From positions 749,001-813,000 of the forward strand of contig NZ_JABWRE020000001.1 in NCBI RefSeq assembly GCF_014268815.2: DNA of 64,000 nucleotides, read 5' to 3'. Under the pieces are notes generated by a model, which was not told the origin of the DNA, made no database searches, and saw only the letters and a list, made by a program, of their open reading frames with translations. This DNA comes from Pseudomonas urmiensis. Its GTDB lineage: Bacteria; Pseudomonadota; Gammaproteobacteria; Pseudomonadales; Pseudomonadaceae. Shown here piece by piece: positions 19,109-26,993 of the stretch (within the stretch, counting starts at the first letter, position 1; every line of letters starts with the position of its first letter). Both the position numbers and the translations under genes were made by a program.

Positions 19109-19381
19109 TCACTCCGCTTTTTTCTCCGCGACCTTGAGCTCCTGTAGCCTGCGGTCGATCAACTGGCACTTGTCAGGCAGATCCTTGCTTTCTGTCGCCA
19201 GGTCCATGCCCTGAAGCTCGTCGTTGATCTCCTTGGCCTTTTGCGGGTTCTGCTCGGTCAGTTGTGACACCAACTTGGCCAGCTCTTCGCGTTTTGCGGT
19301 TGCCTCTTCCAGCGTGCAGGCCCAGCTGGGCAGGGCGAAGCACAGGCTGGCAAGCAGGGTGACTCGGTGCAGGGTCTTCAT
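19109..19381 (-). CDS. Small periplasmic protein of unknown function
   Basis: 90 residues from the ATG at 19381 (GAGG nine bases upstream). It has a signal peptide MKTLHRVTLLASLCFALPSWA and a mature helical, charged domain with two Cys (ACTLEE and DKCQLID) that could form a disulphide. It has no family motif I can name. It is convergent with the helicase gene; the 78-bp gap contains partly complementary segments (AAGGCG near 19030 and CGCCTT near 19085) that may form a terminator. Confidence 0.75.
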   Translation of the reverse strand: MKTLHRVTLLASLCFALPSWACTLEEATAKREELAKLVSQLTEQNPQKAKEINDELQGMDLATESKDLPDKCQLIDRRLQELKVAEKKAE

Positions 19382-19597
19382 AAGATGAGCCTCGGTCAGC
19401 AAGTAATCGGTTGAGGCTATGACGGGGAGGAAAGTTCACCTGGGGAAGGTGCCTGGTCGAATCTCTTTTGCTTGTAATCCGCTTCCTAAATGCCCTGTTT
19501 GCTGCACTTAACCTCTGTTGATCTGCTGATGCTTCTTCTAGGCTCGCTGGCTTATAGGGAGTATTGTGTATGTACAAAAGTAAATACAGGCAGTCCC

Positions 19598-19875
19598 ATG
19601 CGTTTTGAGTGGGACGAAGCTAAGAATCAGATAAACATCCGCAGCACGGTATCGACTTCAGCGATGTGCCCGATATGTTCCAGCACCCCATGCTGCTGTT
19701 GCGAGATGATCGGCAGGCCTATGGTGAGGAGCGCTGGTTCGGCTTAGGCTGGCTGCACGCGCTGGTCGGGGTGGTCGTGTATACCGAGCGGCAGGCAGAT
19801 GTAATCCGGATCATCTCTGCGCGAAAGGCGACCAGACAAGAGGCAAAACGTTATGACCAAGTCTTCCAAAACTGA
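19598..19875 (+). pseudogene. brnT: BrnT-like ribonuclease toxin, frameshifted
   Basis: The start ATG at 19598 begins MRFEWDEAKNQINIR, the typical N terminus of BrnT toxins. The frame then leaves the homology at about 19643. The rest (VPDMFQHPMLLL, then RIISARKATRQEAKRYD) continues in another frame to a stop at 19875. Restoring one A in CGCAGCACGG (to CGCAAGCACGG, Arg-Lys-His-Gly) would join the halves into a normal protein of about 92 residues. This is either a natural single-base deletion or a sequencing error. The C-terminal half overlaps the start of the antitoxin gene, as in intact brnTA operons. Confidence 0.75.
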
Positions 19876-20107
19876 TTGGAGCCGCCTGGCTCAACAAGAC
19901 GATCAGCAGATCGACACTTCGGACATTGCCGAGCTAGGTGAGGATTTTTTTCGCCAGGCTGAGCTGCGGGTTCCAGCCAAACAGGCCGTGACGATCCGTC
20001 TTGATGCCGATGTATTGGCCTGGTTCAAGGAGCAGGGCACGGGCTACCAGACGCGTATAAATCAGTTGTTGCGCCAGTATATGCAGGCTCAGCATCGCCA
20101 TCGTTGA
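19853..20107 (+). CDS. brnA: BrnA-family antitoxin
   Basis: 84 residues, intact. The C-terminal ribbon-helix-helix region (KQAVTIRLDADVLAWFKEQGTGYQTRINQLLRQYM) is the BrnA/COG3514 signature, and the N terminus has the expected acidic linker (DTSDIAELGEDFFRQAEL). BrnA neutralises the BrnT ribonuclease and represses its own operon. It starts 23 bp before the end of the damaged brnT frame, so translation may be coupled to it. If brnT is truly dead, this is an orphan antitoxin. Confidence 0.85.
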   Translation: MTKSSKTDWSRLAQQDDQQIDTSDIAELGEDFFRQAELRVPAKQAVTIRLDADVLAWFKEQGTGYQTRINQLLRQYMQAQHRHR

Positions 20108-20185
20108 ATTTCCGTCGGAACGCTTGCAGCCCCATGCCGGTCCCAAGCTGTGTACCCCATCCGTTCACAGCAGGAGCCAACCTCC

Positions 20186-20590
20186 ATGAGCAGCTACGAC
20201 TGGGACCTGATCCAACGCCTGCTGCACGAAGTGCAAAATGGCGCTGATCACAGCTTTACGCCACGCCCCTACGCCGAGCAACATGCCGCGGCACTCGCCG
20301 CCCAAGGCCAGCCGGTGGGCGATCTGGATCATCTGAAGACCCGCGCGTGCGAGTACGAGAAGATCCTCTTCGAGCGCGGCTTCATCGAATCTCGGCCGGC
20401 AGAGGATGGCGGCAATGGCGAGAACTTCGTGCTCACCGAGCGTGGCTCGCGCTTGCTCAGTCTGATCGACAGCAGCATTCCTGGCTTCGAGCACCCGCGC
20501 CAGGTGCTGGATGAGCAGGAAGATCCGCTGGACGAAAACACCTTCGAGCACGTCTCGGCCAAGGCGCAGATTGCGGGCGGCGCAATTTAG
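20186..20590 (+). CDS. Conserved small protein, DUF2513-like
   Basis: 134 residues from the ATG at 20186 with CAGGAG upstream. The pattern SYDWDLIQRLLHEVQNG, followed by a helical region with KILFERGFIESRP and FVLTERGSRLLSLID, looks like the winged-helix-type DUF2513 family often found near mobile genes. I infer this from the layout, not from a search. The acidic C-terminal tail ends in ISAKAQ-like sequence. It may be a DNA-binding protein, but no target is known. Confidence 0.7.
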   Translation: MSSYDWDLIQRLLHEVQNGADHSFTPRPYAEQHAAALAAQGQPVGDLDHLKTRACEYEKILFERGFIESRPAEDGGNGENFVLTERGSRLLSLIDSSIPGFEHPRQVLDEQEDPLDENTFEHVSAKAQIAGGAI

Positions 20591-20687
20591 GCTGGTAACG
20601 GCGGCGTCGCGAACCCGATAATCGGCACTGGATCCATTTTCTCTGCCGAGCCTTGCCCATGCCATCGAATCTACAAGGGGCCCGCCC

Positions 20688-21614
20688 ATGAGTGCGGCCC
20701 GCAAGAATCCCGACGCTTTCGCCCTGCAACTGATGCTTGGGCTGTGCCTGATCTGGGGCAGCCAGCAGGTGATGATCAAATGGGCCGCCGTTGATATCGC
20801 CCCGGTGATGCAGGCGGCTTTTCGTTCCGGTATCGCTGCGCTGTTGGTCGGTATCTTGATCTGCTGGCGTGGGGGCTGGGGCCAGGTGGGCAGTACCTGG
20901 CGGGCCGGGTTGCTGGCTGGCGCACTGTTTGGCCTGGAATTTATGTTCATTGCCGAGGGGCTGAAGTTGACCTCGGCGGCGCACATGTCGGTGTTTCTCT
21001 ACACCGCGCCGGTGTTCACCGCACTCGGCCTGCATTTCATGCTGCCCAGCGAGCGGCTGCGGCTTTTGCAGTGGTTGGGTATCTTGCTGTCGTTTGCCGG
21101 GATCGCCACGGCCTTCGCTGGCGGCTTGCAGCTCGATCAGATCGATGCTCGCACGCTTCTAGGCGATGCCTTTGGGGTGCTGGCGGGCTTGGCCTGGGGC
21201 GCGACTACTGTGGTGGTGCGAGGTTCGCGGCTGTCGGAAGCGCCGGCGACCTTGACCTTGTTCTATCAGCTGATGGTGGGCTTTGTCGGGCTGTTGCTGA
21301 TTGCGCTGGTGAGCGGGCAGATCGGTAGGGTTACGTTGACCCCACTGGCGATGGGCAGCGTGTTGTTCCAGGGGATTGTGGTCTCGTTCGTCAGCTACCT
21401 GACCTGGTTCTGGTTGCTGCGCAAGTATCTCGCTTCGAACCTGGCGGTGTTCTCTTTCATCACGCCGTTGTTTGGGGTGACCTTTGGCGTGCTGCTGTTG
21501 GGGGAGCCGCTGAGTGTGAACTTTGTACTCGGGGCGGTGATGGTGTTGTGCGGGGTGATCCTGGTCAGTGCTGAGCCCTGGGTGCGTAAGCAGTTGCGCA
21601 AGGTGATTGGCTAG
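20688..21614 (+). CDS. EamA/DMT-family transporter
   Basis: 308-residue inner-membrane protein with ten predicted helices in two EamA repeats (about residues 10-145 and 158-295), including LCLIWGSQQVMIKWAA at the N terminus and TPLFGVTFGVLLLGEPLS in the last third. It is probably an exporter of small metabolites; the substrate is unknown. The gene is monocistronic. A REPIN at 21632-21704 separates it from the convergent MFS gene. Confidence 0.87.
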   Translation: MSAARKNPDAFALQLMLGLCLIWGSQQVMIKWAAVDIAPVMQAAFRSGIAALLVGILICWRGGWGQVGSTWRAGLLAGALFGLEFMFIAEGLKLTSAAHMSVFLYTAPVFTALGLHFMLPSERLRLLQWLGILLSFAGIATAFAGGLQLDQIDARTLLGDAFGVLAGLAWGATTVVVRGSRLSEAPATLTLFYQLMVGFVGLLLIALVSGQIGRVTLTPLAMGSVLFQGIVVSFVSYLTWFWLLRKYLASNLAVFSFITPLFGVTFGVLLLGEPLSVNFVLGAVMVLCGVILVSAEPWVRKQLRKVIG

Positions 21615-21631
21615 GTAGTTATCTGAGCTGC

Positions 21632-21704
21632 TCATCGCGGGGCAAGCCCGCTCCCACGCAACCCGGTGTTGGCCAACGTGGGAGCGGGCTTGCCCCGCGA
21701 TGAG
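21632..21704. repeat. REPIN
   Basis: Inverted REP pair: 21632-21658 (TCATCGCGGGGCAAGCCCGC and onward) and 21677-21704, with an 18-bp loop, between convergent genes. Confidence 0.9.
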
Positions 21705-21728
21705 GCCGGCAAAAACGCCCTGACACTC

Positions 21729-22889
21729 TCAGGCCGTGCTAGTGCTCGCCTGACAAACCTGCCGTGCGCTGCGGCTGGTTACTACCAGGACGCCGGCCAG
21801 CCCAAGCCCACTGGCGGCCAACACCAGCGCAGGTTGCAGGCTAGCGCTGTAGTGATTGCTCAGTGCTGCCAGCAGCGGCCCACTCAATTGGCCGAGCGCG
21901 AAGCACGCGGTCAATAGTCCGGCATTGCGCTGCGTGGCATGCGGCGCCAGCTCTCGCGAGCGCTGCATGACCAATTGCATGCAGGCCAGGAACGGCCCTC
22001 CACACAGCACCACCCCCAGGGCCAGGCCAAACCCATCACCCAGCAGGCAGGCCAGCACGCCCAGGCCTTGCAGCCAAAGGGTTGCGGCCAACCAGCCGGT
22101 AGTCCGCCCAGGTCGGCGCACACTCACCAGTACCACGCCCAACGCGGCAGCCAGGCCAAACGCTGGCCAGAACAGGTCGGCCAGCCAATGTCCGTGAAAA
22201 CGCTGGTTGGCCATCTGCGATAAAAATGTGGCCGGCAAGATATACCCCACCCCATAGAGCCCATACACCAGCCCCAGACGGGCGATGCCAGGGCTCGGCG
22301 CCGAACGTGCGATTGCTGCTGGTGCAGGCGCCAGCGCCCTTGGCAACCAGGGCCGCACTGTAAGCAACATGACCAGCGCGGCCACTGCATAAACCAGCCA
22401 CAAGGCCGCCGAGTCCATCCCCAGCAGATGTGCCGCCAGCGCCAGTAGCCCGGTCAGCGCAATGCCCACACCAGGCCCTGCGAACACCAGGGCGCCCAGT
22501 CGTGGTGTGCCATGAGCGGCTGCCAGCTGTTGCGTGAGGCTGGTAATCATCACCAGCACCCAGGCGCTGGCAACGCCAGTGCCAAAGCGCAGCAGCAGAT
22601 GGCTCCAGAAACCATTGGCTGCCCACGAGGCGAGGGTCAACACCACGCACAGCCACAGGCCTGCATGCAGACGCAGGCGTACTTGGCCAGGCTGGCGAGC
22701 GAACATGGCGTCCACCGCGCCGAGGAAGTAGCCCAGGTAGTTGGCGGCGGCGACAAGGCCAGCGGCAGTCAGGTCGAATTGCCCTTCAGCGATCAGGCTG
22801 GGCAGTTGCGGGGTCAGGGCGAAGCGGCCGATGCCCATGGCCATCATCAGGGCCACGGCACTGGCCAGTAATTGTACGAGCGGCGACAT
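21729..22889 (-). CDS. YbfB/YjiJ-family MFS transporter
   Basis: 386 residues from the ATG at 22889 (AGGAG upstream; the longer frame adds a hydrophilic leader). It has twelve predicted membrane helices. The N terminus SPLVQLLASAVALMMAMGIGRFALTPQLP, with the GxGRFxxTPxLP pattern, is characteristic of the YbfB/YjiJ group of the major facilitator superfamily. The substrate is unknown. It is divergent from a LysR gene with a 106-bp intergenic region containing a dyad, so it is probably that regulator's target. Confidence 0.88.
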   Translation of the reverse strand: MSPLVQLLASAVALMMAMGIGRFALTPQLPSLIAEGQFDLTAAGLVAAANYLGYFLGAVDAMFARQPGQVRLRLHAGLWLCVVLTLASWAANGFWSHLLLRFGTGVASAWVLVMITSLTQQLAAAHGTPRLGALVFAGPGVGIALTGLLALAAHLLGMDSAALWLVYAVAALVMLLTVRPWLPRALAPAPAAIARSAPSPGIARLGLVYGLYGVGYILPATFLSQMANQRFHGHWLADLFWPAFGLAAALGVVLVSVRRPGRTTGWLAATLWLQGLGVLACLLGDGFGLALGVVLCGGPFLACMQLVMQRSRELAPHATQRNAGLLTACFALGQLSGPLLAALSNHYSASLQPALVLAASGLGLAGVLVVTSRSARQVCQASTSTA

Positions 22890-22944
22890 GTGAATGCTCC
22901 TGCCAGGTGTGAGTCGATGAGTGGCAGGGTAGGGCGGATTGACT

Positions 22945-22959
22945 TTCAATAAAATTGAA
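22945..22959. promoter_or_regulatory. Candidate LysR operator between MFS and LysR genes
   Basis: Perfect dyad TTCAAT-AAA-ATTGAA in the AT-rich part of the divergent intergenic region, 37 bp from the LysR start codon. The position suits autorepression of the regulator and control of the MFS gene; this is inference. Confidence 0.5.
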
Positions 22960-22995
22960 TAATGATGATCAAGTTGTTCTGTTTTGGAGAATGTC

Positions 22996-23889
22996 ATGGA
23001 GTTCAGTCAACTGCGCATCTTTCAAGCGGTGGCCGAAGAAGGTTCGCTTACCCGTGCTGCCGAGCGCTTGCACCGCGTGCCGTCGAACCTGTCGACGCGG
23101 CTGCGACAGTTGGAAGAGCAGTTGGGTGTCGAGCTGTTCTTGCGTGAGCGCCAGCGCTTGCAGCTGTCGCCAGCCGGAAAGGTGCTGCTCGACTACGCCA
23201 ACCGCTTGTCGACCCTGCACGACCAAGCGGTGGCGGCAGTGCAGGGTGGTCAACCTGCAGGGGACTTCGTCTTGGGCACGATGTACAGCACCGCGGCGAC
23301 GCATCTGCCGCCGTTGCTGGCCCGCTATCACCAGACTTACCCAGCGGTGAACCTGCAGGTACAGGCCGCTCCGAGCGGCGATCTGCTCGAAGGGCTGATG
23401 AGCCACCGCCTGGATGCCGCCTTGGTCGATGGGCCGCCAAGCCTTGCAGGGCTCGATGGCGTGCCACTGTGCGATGAAGTCTTGGTACTGATCACCAGCC
23501 CTGAGCACCCCCCGGTGCACAGTGCCCGGGATGTGGCAGGGCGGGCGGTGTTCACCTTCCGCCAGGGCTGCTCCTACCGGATGCGTCTGGAAGCCTGGTA
23601 CGCCCACGCCCACACGCCCATGGGCCGGGTCATGGAGATCGAGTCTTACCAGAGCATGCTGGCCTGTGTCATTGCCGGGGCAGGGGTAGCGTTGATGGCG
23701 CAATCGATGCTCGACAGCCTGCCAGGACGTGAGCAGATTCGCGTCCACCGGCTGCAAGCACCGTTCGATCAGGCTGTCACCTGGTTGATGTGGCGCCAGG
23801 GCATGTGTGGGGCAAATTTGCAGGCGTGGATCGATCTGCAACAAGGCGAAACAGTTGACCGACCGTCGGAACGCCCCGCGACCGCTTGA
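22996..23889 (+). CDS. LysR-family transcriptional regulator
   Basis: 297 residues from the ATG at 22996 (TTGGAG upstream). The N-terminal winged helix-turn-helix is clear (FSQLRIFQAVAEEGSLTRAAERLHRVPSNLSTRLRQLEEQLG), and the periplasmic-binding-like effector domain covers about residues 90-290. The Pro-Ser-Asn-Leu-Ser recognition helix resembles the NhaR/YbeF-like subset. It is divergent from the MFS transporter, the usual layout for a LysR regulator and its target. Confidence 0.9.
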   Translation: MEFSQLRIFQAVAEEGSLTRAAERLHRVPSNLSTRLRQLEEQLGVELFLRERQRLQLSPAGKVLLDYANRLSTLHDQAVAAVQGGQPAGDFVLGTMYSTAATHLPPLLARYHQTYPAVNLQVQAAPSGDLLEGLMSHRLDAALVDGPPSLAGLDGVPLCDEVLVLITSPEHPPVHSARDVAGRAVFTFRQGCSYRMRLEAWYAHAHTPMGRVMEIESYQSMLACVIAGAGVALMAQSMLDSLPGREQIRVHRLQAPFDQAVTWLMWRQGMCGANLQAWIDLQQGETVDRPSERPATA

Positions 23890-24014
23890 TCCGGGTCAAA
23901 ATCGTCCCTATCTATAGGATTAGGCGAATGCGTAATGCAGGACATCGGACTATGATCTGTATGAAACATCGCAGAATCGATTTTGCCGTGAGGCTGACCC
24001 GTGAAGGGGGCTCT

Positions 24015-24143
24015 ATGAAAAAACCACTGTTCAACTGGCTCCATGACCTGGCTGTCGCCTTGGGCCTGATTCCGCCACCGCTGCAGCCGGTGCCGATTCC
24101 CACCGACGAAGAGCAGCGCAAGCGCCAACCTCGTCGCCGTTGA
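24015..24143 (+). CDS. Small conserved protein, 42 residues
   Basis: Short gene with AAGGGGG before the ATG at 24015, followed directly by an intrinsic terminator. The product is a hydrophobic N-terminal half (KKPLFNWLHDLAVALGLIPPP) with a basic tail (EEQRKRQPRRR). The longer open frame starting at 23886 is not supported by a ribosome binding site. I recall small proteins of this kind near the gbu region of other Pseudomonas species; the function is unknown. Confidence 0.65.
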   Translation: MKKPLFNWLHDLAVALGLIPPPLQPVPIPTDEEQRKRQPRRR

Positions 24144-24149
24144 AATGAC

Positions 24150-24187
24150 AAAGGCCGCCGCATCGATCAGATGCAGCGGCCTTTTCG
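24150..24187 (+). terminator. Intrinsic terminator
   Basis: Stem formed by AAAGGCCGC and GCGGCCTTT with an inner CGCATC/GATGCA pairing, followed by TTCG and TTTC. It lies directly after the 42-residue gene. Confidence 0.8.
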
Positions 24188-24224
24188 TTTCAGCCGATTG
24201 GGCTGCTGGGCAGCCCAGTATTGA

Positions 24225-25604
24225 TCAGGCCAGGTTCACCGCCGCCATCGGGCGACGCGACAGCAGGCTGACCAGCACAAAGCTCAGCAGACCAATCGCC
24301 AGGCTGTAGTAGATCGGCGTATTGGCATCCAGACCATCCTTGAACATGAACAGCAGCGCGGTGGCAAAGCCCAGCGACATGCTGGCGATCGCCCCTGCGG
24401 TGGTCGCACGCTTCCAGAAGATCGCCCCGATAAGCGGCACCAGCATCCCGCCGACCAGCAGGTTGTAAGCCAAGGTCAGCGCGCTGATCACATCGTTCAC
24501 TGCCAGGGCAATGCCCAGCACTACCAGGCCGGTCAGCAAGGTGAACAGACGGCTCACACCCAGGCTCGACTGCTTGCCGCCGCGCAGCTTGGGCAGCAGG
24601 TCTTCGGTGATGGTGGTGGACGCCGCCAGCAAGCCGGCGCTGGCCGTCGACATCATCGCCGCCAGGGCGGCCGCCATCAGCAGGCCACGGATGCCATCGG
24701 GCAGGGTGGTCTTGATCATCGCCGCGAAGGCGTTGTTCGGGTTGGCCAGGTCCGGCATCAGCACGTGGGCGGCCATGCCGATCAGGGCGCAGGCCAAACC
24801 GTACGCCACGCAGTAGATACCGGCGGTGGTACCGGCGCGCTGGCAGACCTTTTCGTCACGGGCGGTGAACACCCGCTGCCAGATGTCCTGGCCGATGAGG
24901 ATGCCGAAGAAGTAGATCAGGGAGTAGGTGATGATGGTGTCCCAGCCGATGGTGGTCCAGCTGAAGCTGGCCGCCGGCAGCTGCGCGACCAGTTGATCCC
25001 AGCCACCGACCTTGTACAGGCACACCGGCAGCAGGATGAACATCAGTCCGACGGTCTTGATCACGAACTGGACGATATCGGTGAGGGTCAGCGACCACAT
25101 GCCGCCAATGGTCGAGTAGACCACCACCACGCCGCCACCGAGCAGCAGCGACAGCCAGAACGGCAGGTCGAGCAGCACCTGCAATACCGTGCCCATGGCC
25201 AGGGTCGAGGTGACGCCGATCATCAGCGCGTAGGCCAGCATGATGACCGCACTGGCTTGGCGCGCCATGGGGTTGTAGCGCCGCTCAAGCACCTGGGTGA
25301 CGGTGAAGATACGCAGGCGCAGTAAGGGTTTGGCGAGGAACAGGTTCAGCGCGATGATTCCCAGGCCCAGTGCCGCGCACAGCCAGAAACCGGAGATACC
25401 ATGGACGTAGCCCAGGCGCACGGTGCCGACGGTCGAAGCACCACCCAGCACCGTGGTGGCCATGGTGCCCATGTACAGGGTCGGGCCGAGGTTGCGTCCG
25501 GCTACCAGGTAGTCTTCGTGGGTTTTTGCCCGCCGCATGCCGTACCAGCCAAGCGCGAGCATGCCGGCGGCATAGATCAGTACTACGATGATGTCCAAGG
25601 CCAT
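24225..25604 (-). CDS. Sodium:solute symporter (SSS family)
   Basis: 459-residue inner-membrane symporter with about thirteen predicted helices. Family features include YLVAGRNLGPTLYMGTMATTVLGGASTVG near residues 32-60 and the central SLIYFFGILIGQDIWQRVFTARDEK. The ATG at 25604 follows GGGAGACCCCCA. It lies 212 bp downstream of the guanidinobutyrase gene on the same strand, so it probably imports 4-guanidinobutyrate or a related guanidino compound; that is inference from context. A similar symporter is, as I recall, near gbuA in P. aeruginosa. Confidence 0.88.
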   Translation of the reverse strand: MALDIIVVLIYAAGMLALGWYGMRRAKTHEDYLVAGRNLGPTLYMGTMATTVLGGASTVGTVRLGYVHGISGFWLCAALGLGIIALNLFLAKPLLRLRIFTVTQVLERRYNPMARQASAVIMLAYALMIGVTSTLAMGTVLQVLLDLPFWLSLLLGGGVVVVYSTIGGMWSLTLTDIVQFVIKTVGLMFILLPVCLYKVGGWDQLVAQLPAASFSWTTIGWDTIITYSLIYFFGILIGQDIWQRVFTARDEKVCQRAGTTAGIYCVAYGLACALIGMAAHVLMPDLANPNNAFAAMIKTTLPDGIRGLLMAAALAAMMSTASAGLLAASTTITEDLLPKLRGGKQSSLGVSRLFTLLTGLVVLGIALAVNDVISALTLAYNLLVGGMLVPLIGAIFWKRATTAGAIASMSLGFATALLFMFKDGLDANTPIYYSLAIGLLSFVLVSLLSRRPMAAVNLA

Positions 25605-25751
25605 TGGGGGTCTCCCGATTATCTTTATTATGGCGAGATCGACCGTCCGGGCAGGTGCACGGTGCCCGGCGGTCTTGTCTTGTATTGGCGGGCCTCACCG
25701 GCCCCTCTTCATGGCTCCTGCCTGGGTCACGCGGAAGCGGGCTTGTTTCGC

Positions 25752-25780
25752 GATAGCGATCGCGGGGCAAGCCCTCTCCC
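25752..25780. repeat. Degenerate REP element
   Basis: GCGATCGCGGGGCAAGCCCTCTCCCGGG resembles one half of a REPIN, with a partly complementary GCGGGCTTGTTTCGCGA just upstream (25736-25753). It lies in the gap between the gbuA-like gene and the symporter gene. Confidence 0.6.
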
Positions 25781-25816
25781 GGGTAAACCGCTCATCTTGC
25801 TCCAGTCGCTGACACG

Positions 25817-26767
25817 TCAGCGACGTACGACACCTGGCAGTACGCAGAGCATCTCGAACAGCAGGTTGGCGCCGAGCAACGAGGTGTTGCCGGTGGTGTC
25901 ATAGGGCGGCGAAACCTCGACCAGGTCGCAGCCAATCAGGTCCAGGCCGTGGCAGCCACGGATGATTTCCATCGCCTGGATGGTGGTCAGGCCACCGATT
26001 TCCGGGGTGCCAGTGCCAGGCGCCCAGGCCGGGTCGATGCCGTCGATGTCGAACGACAGGTACACCGGGCCCCCACCTACTTTCTCGCGCACTTCAGCCA
26101 TCAATGGCTCCAGCGACTTGTGCCAGCACTCTTCGGCCTGAACCACACGGAAACCCTGGCGACGGCTCCAGTTGAAGTCGTCGGCGGTATAGCCCTGGGC
26201 GCGCAGGCCGATCTGCACCACGCGATCGCAATCGAGCAGGCCTTCTTCCACTGCGCGGCGGAAGGTGGTGCCGTGGGCGATCTTCTCGCCGAACATGTGA
26301 TCGTTGACGTCGGCGTGGGCATCGATGTGCACCAGGCCGATCTTGCCGTGCTTTTTATGCAGGGCGCGCAGGATCGGCAAGGTGATGGTGTGGTCGCCAC
26401 CAAGGGTCAGCGGGATGACATTATGCTCGACAATGTTGTCGTAGGCTTCTTCGATGATGCGCACGGCGTCGAGCAGGTTGAAGGTATTGATCGCTACATC
26501 GCCAATGTCGGCGATCGACAGCGAGTCGAAGGGCGCGGCACCGGTGGCCATGTTGTAGGGGCGGATCATGACCGACTCGGCGCGGATCTGCCGGGGGCCG
26601 AAGCGGGTGCCCGAACGCAGCGAGGTGCCGATATCCAGGGGCACGCCGACGAACGCGGCATCCAGGCCTTCGGCGCTTTGCAGGTGGGGCAGGCGAAGCA
26701 TGGTGGCGATGCCGCCGAAACGCGGCATTTCGTTGCCGCCCAGTGGTTGGTGAAGAGTCTTGTCCAC
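25817..26767 (-). CDS. gbuA: Guanidinobutyrase / agmatinase-family ureohydrolase
   Basis: 316-residue ureohydrolase that hydrolyses a guanidino compound to an amine and urea with two Mn ions. The GTG start at 26767 has TGAGG upstream and gives DKTLHQPLGGNEMPRFGGI, which agrees with my memory of P. aeruginosa GbuA; the longer open frame adds 34 unsupported residues. Metal ligands are in GGDHT, DAHADVNDH and DIDGIDP. Genome annotations often call this family agmatinase (speB). The divergent LysR gene and the symporter point to 4-guanidinobutyrate use in arginine catabolism. Confidence 0.9.
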   Translation of the reverse strand: MDKTLHQPLGGNEMPRFGGIATMLRLPHLQSAEGLDAAFVGVPLDIGTSLRSGTRFGPRQIRAESVMIRPYNMATGAAPFDSLSIADIGDVAINTFNLLDAVRIIEEAYDNIVEHNVIPLTLGGDHTITLPILRALHKKHGKIGLVHIDAHADVNDHMFGEKIAHGTTFRRAVEEGLLDCDRVVQIGLRAQGYTADDFNWSRRQGFRVVQAEECWHKSLEPLMAEVREKVGGGPVYLSFDIDGIDPAWAPGTGTPEIGGLTTIQAMEIIRGCHGLDLIGCDLVEVSPPYDTTGNTSLLGANLLFEMLCVLPGVVRR

Positions 26768-26914
26768 GGTGGGCCTCATCAGTCGGTCGATTGTTATGTT
26801 TGTTCGAACCTGTTCCGTGGCGCGCCTGGCTGGCGCAAGGGTGCCGGCGGGCAGGGACATTTCGGCCAAGTCTGCGCAAGGTAGTGCGCGGAAAGAATCG
26901 CTACCGGCAAATAC

Positions 26915-26938
26915 TTAGTTCAGGAATTTCTGAACTAA
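26915..26938. promoter_or_regulatory. Palindromic operator candidate between gbuA and gbuR
   Basis: Perfect nine-base inverted repeat TTAGTTCAG-N6-CTGAACTAA. It contains a T-N11-A type core as in LysR binding sites and lies 56 bp before the gbuR start and 148 bp before the gbuA start. It is the strongest dyad in the intergenic region and is the likely GbuR site. Confidence 0.65.
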
Positions 26939-26993
26939 TAGCCCTGGCTCGGGTTAGACTTTGGCCATTTCCAGCCTGCGGAACCGCTGCACC

